The translations under genes and the position numbers were made by a program. DNA of 64,000 nucleotides from Henckelia pumila (lineage: Eukaryota; Streptophyta; Magnoliopsida; Lamiales; Gesneriaceae). The first letter of the stretch is position 1, and the number at the start of each line of letters is the position of its first letter. Under the pieces are notes generated by a model. That model was not told where the DNA came from and did not search any database. It saw nothing but the letters and a program-made list of their open reading frames with translations. Shown here piece after piece: positions 60,952-64,000 of this stretch. The DNA lies in contig NC_133120.1 of NCBI RefSeq assembly GCF_033568475.1, forward strand, positions 82,498,151 through 82,562,150, written 5' to 3'.

Positions 60952-62724
60952 CTTTCCATTTCTTGAACATTGATTTATATGGTTTGTGAATTGATTTACC
61001 CTAGGACGCCTGTAGTGGAAGCAATTGCAAGAATTCAAACAAAGTCGCTAGAATAAACAATTTGATAAATTTTCTATCTTTTTTCTAGATTTCATAGCCG
61101 GTTGAAATATTTTTTATTGGAATTGATTTATACTAAAAAAATATTTTTAGGCAATTTGCTGTATTTTTTTAGTTTGTTTCTGTTTGTTTTGAATTATGAT
61201 CCTTCATTCAATTTTTTTTTTGCCGTGTTTTCTAACTTGATCATATTTCTCGATTTGTTGTTTAATTTCTTTAGATTTTCTTAAAAATAGTAAAACCTTA
61301 AATTTTTTATTAATTAAAACTGAAGGTGGAACGTATATATTGGAGACACTAGGCACCGAACCAAAAAAATATATATTAAAACGATCCTAAGATAGTCACT
61401 TTTCCAATTGACAATAAATTTTTTTATGTTTCAGTCATGTTTATATCGTAAAGTTGATTTTGCAAATATCTTAGACAATACATTCGATCCAATATGTTAT
61501 TGGTTTGTTGATGGTTATACCTTGAATTCTTTGTTTTTCAAATTTGCATTGTTATTGTGTGATTTGTGCAAGTTTATGTGTGATTTGTGTTTATGGTATG
61601 TTGTTGTAGTGTATGTCCAATTTGTCATTGTATTTTCAGTTTTGCATACATTATTTTTTTGTGGTTTTGTTTTATGTATTCTATTTGTGCTATTTTTTGA
61701 ATTGTCTCTAGTTTCTTTCGATTTATGTTGGTTCAATCGAATCATGTTGGCTCTATTTGAGCCCTTTTGGTGTATTATCGAATTATTCTAGCTTTATTTG
61801 ATTTGTGTTTTGTTTTTAATTTAGAAAGTCATATAGGAAACTCATATGGTTTATTTTGGTATTTAGCTAAATTAATTTTTCCAATTAATATTTTCATTAT
61901 GTTAAGTTTTTATATTATCTTTTTCATAAATAATTCTAATTAACTTAAAGGATACTATTGCAAGTAGTAATCCGGATGTCAAAGTGTGGTCAGTATCATA
62001 ATAAATACTAGAATCGACGAACTTGCAAAGAACCCATTAACTAACTTTTGATTTCTCTTTTGCTAACATGATTTGTTTGACTTACAAGTAAAATTCTTAT
62101 ATTCTTATATTTGTACATTACAATATTATGATTGCTCTACAGGAAAATCTTAAATTCTTATGATATTACAAGTAAAAATCTTCATTCTTTTTTCAATTCA
62201 CAGGAAAAAGATGATAGAACAAATAATTTACGAGAATGCATCTACAAGAAATTGTACTCGATCCAGAGGAAGTATTAGTGGCGCATCATTGTCTTTATGA
62301 TCCTTTTGTGAAACTCTGTTTATTTTAATGACATTTGTATCATAGTAATATGAACGGATTGTTGTCACTTGTGAACTAATTTATGGAGTTATACTTTTAT
62401 CGGGGAATACCCTGAGTGTTGTATTATGCATTAAAGTGTTTTTAGGTTTATATCATGTTATCGAATTTTGACGGCTGAATGATATTTTTTTCCATTTTTT
62501 TTATATTGAGATTGTTCTTGGTAGCAGTTTTAATGTTGATTCTGTTTGTTGAGGGCATATGTTGGTTATTTTCGCATTATGTACCCAATTTCATGTTATC
62601 TTTTGTGTTATTTAAAGATACAATTCATGGTAAGAAGTTTTTTCAAAATATTATGTATTAGTTAGATAAAAGAGTTCAAAAAAAAAGAGCACGTTCTTCT
62701 CTGAAGATTATATGCCTAAATTCC
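60952..62724. other. T-rich intergenic DNA
   Basis: Long T-rich stretches produce hydrophobic false ORFs (for example 61408-61791). No conserved protein is seen. Confidence 0.6.
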
Positions 62725-63203
62725 TACATTTTAACTATAATTAGCACTACATTTAGTCTTAATTTTACCACATTATTCCACATTAGTACTACAAAACAAT
62801 GTTATTGATACTGAACATACACGAAACATCCAAGATCATAAAGTTACACATATATGTATATGATACCATATTTTAACTATATTTGTACTGCGAATAGTTT
62901 TAACTGTGACGCATATTACCACATTAATACCACGTAGTAATGCTTGGTTCTGAATATGTGAAAGAACCAAGATCATAATTATACACATATAAGTATATAA
63001 TACCATATTTTAACTATATTAGTACCGCAAGTAATCTGAATTATACCACATTTTGCAACATTAGTCTTAATTGTATATAATACCATGTTTTATATATAGT
63101 CTTAATTGTACCACAATTTGCCACATTTGTACGGCATAACAATGTAACTGGTATTGAATATACGTGAAACAACCAAAACCATGATGTTACACATATATAA
63201 TAG
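62725..63203 (+). repeat. Tandem array, ~138-bp units (about 3.5 copies)
   Basis: Units start at 62725, 62864 and 63001 (periods 139 and 137) with TACCATATTTTAACTATATT, then AGTACCGC, CTTAATTGTACCACATT, CCACATTAGTACTAC, AACAATG, TGAAACAACCAAGATCAT and TTACACATATATGTATA. A fourth unit (63081) follows after an internally shortened copy of 80 bp. Confidence 0.85.
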
Positions 63204-63439
63204 ATGTATAACCATATGTTTGAGGGTAAATATATGTTTTATATGTTTGAGATACTTATATGTCATTAAATTAATGATCATAGATGTTACATATAACTTA
63301 GATGTATAAACATATTCTTGAATGAGTTATATGTTATTAATGAACATAGATGGAAGATGTACTAAATTTTCAAGCAAAGATACTATATATCAATACAAAT
63401 GGTACTGCATTTCTGACCATGCACCAACACCACAATGTA

Positions 63440-63890
63440 AAGTGCATGATTATATAACATCAATGATGAAATCGACACATGTTTATGAATCCTACTGTCT
63501 AATTTTGGTAGCACATATGGTGATTAACAAACACATGTATATGTGTCCATTGTTTATGTTTGCAACATCTATGGTTAAAACAACTTTATCTATGTATCCA
63601 ATGTTCTAATTTGTAACATCAATGGTGATTAAAAAATTTTCACTCATAAAATGTCTAAATTTTTAGTATCAATCATGATTATAACATGTTTATGCATTAT
63701 AATGTCTAATTTAGTAGCATATATGGTGATTAACAAATACATGTATATGTATCTATTGTATATGTTTGTAACATTTATGGTTAAAAAAAATTTGTATATG
63801 CATCCAATGTCCTAATTTTGTATCATCAATGGTGATTAACACATGTTTACACATCAAATGTCTAATTTTGTAGTATAAATCAAAATACTT
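63440..63890 (+). repeat. Tandem array of ~51-bp monomers in a ~207-bp higher-order repeat
   Basis: Monomers of the form TCTAATTTTGTAGCATCAAT-GGTGATTAACA-CATGTTTATGCATCAATG start near 63447, 63498, 63553, 63604, 63654, 63705, 63760, 63810 and 63862. Neighbouring monomers differ, but every fourth one is closest: 63498 with 63705 (207 bp) and 63604 with 63810 (206 bp). The array fades at about 63890. The 95-codon ORF at 63322-63609 is a by-product. Confidence 0.85.
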
Positions 63891-64000
63891 TAGCTTGAAA
63901 ATGAAGTGGTCAGCAACGTAGTACCATTTATATCTATACGTAGTACTTTAGCTAGCAAATAAAGTATAATAACATCTAATTGTGATATGAAAATGTATTA

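Noticed and set aside
61408-61791. 127-codon hydrophobic ORF that could pass for a membrane protein
   Set aside because: Its Phe/Leu/Cys richness comes from T-rich DNA; no start context, conservation or domain is seen.

Overview
This is a window of nuclear DNA from a flowering plant. The genes have many introns and dicot-type splice sites, the intergenic DNA is very AT-rich, and there are plant Ty1/copia and Ty3/gypsy retrotransposons, hAT-like and foldback MITEs, Helitron debris and a plant histone H4 promoter. Protein style suggests a eudicot, probably an asterid (perhaps Lamiales); the species cannot be fixed by eye.

Layout. (1) 1-11315: two nested copia elements. The 3' part of an old Tnt1/Tork-like copia on the + strand (1-798, resuming at 10253) is split by a complete 9.45 kb copia on the - strand (799-10252) with 1854-bp LTRs and the target duplication CAATC. 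(2) 11316-16390: AT-rich DNA with a Helitron-type 3' end, microsatellites, two MITE-like elements, a degenerate ~100-120-bp tandem array and a Helitron helicase fragment. (3) 16612-44574: a gene island, left to right: an APD-type membrane RING E3 ligase (+), a phosphoinositide-specific phospholipase C (+), a 27-exon symplekin/ESP4-like mRNA 3'-end-processing protein (+), a type II DnaJ/HSP40 co-chaperone (+), and an intronless histone H4 (-) with a recognisable S-phase promoter. (4) 45145-56377: an RNase H-like fragment, then a ~540-bp hAT-like non-autonomous element split by a complete ~10.1 kb chromovirus (Ty3/gypsy, Tekay-like). The chromovirus has target duplication AAATA and a gag-pol frame broken by one stop and by one apparent 203-nt intron. 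(5) 56378-64000: AT-rich DNA with a scrambled RNase H-like fragment, a 234-bp duplication, possible remnants of a gene, and two tandem arrays at the right edge. The last array has 51-bp monomers in a ~207-bp higher-order repeat.

The host genes are housekeeping genes and do not form an operon-like system. From memory, three of them (APD2-like, ESP4-like, DnaJ-like) match Arabidopsis genes close together at the top of chromosome 5, so the island is probably an old conserved block, with PLC as an extra member. Exon models were made by eye from splice sites, phase and family similarity. All phases close, giving 456, 588, 1329 and 340 residues for the four spliced genes. Three introns appear to use GC-AG boundaries.
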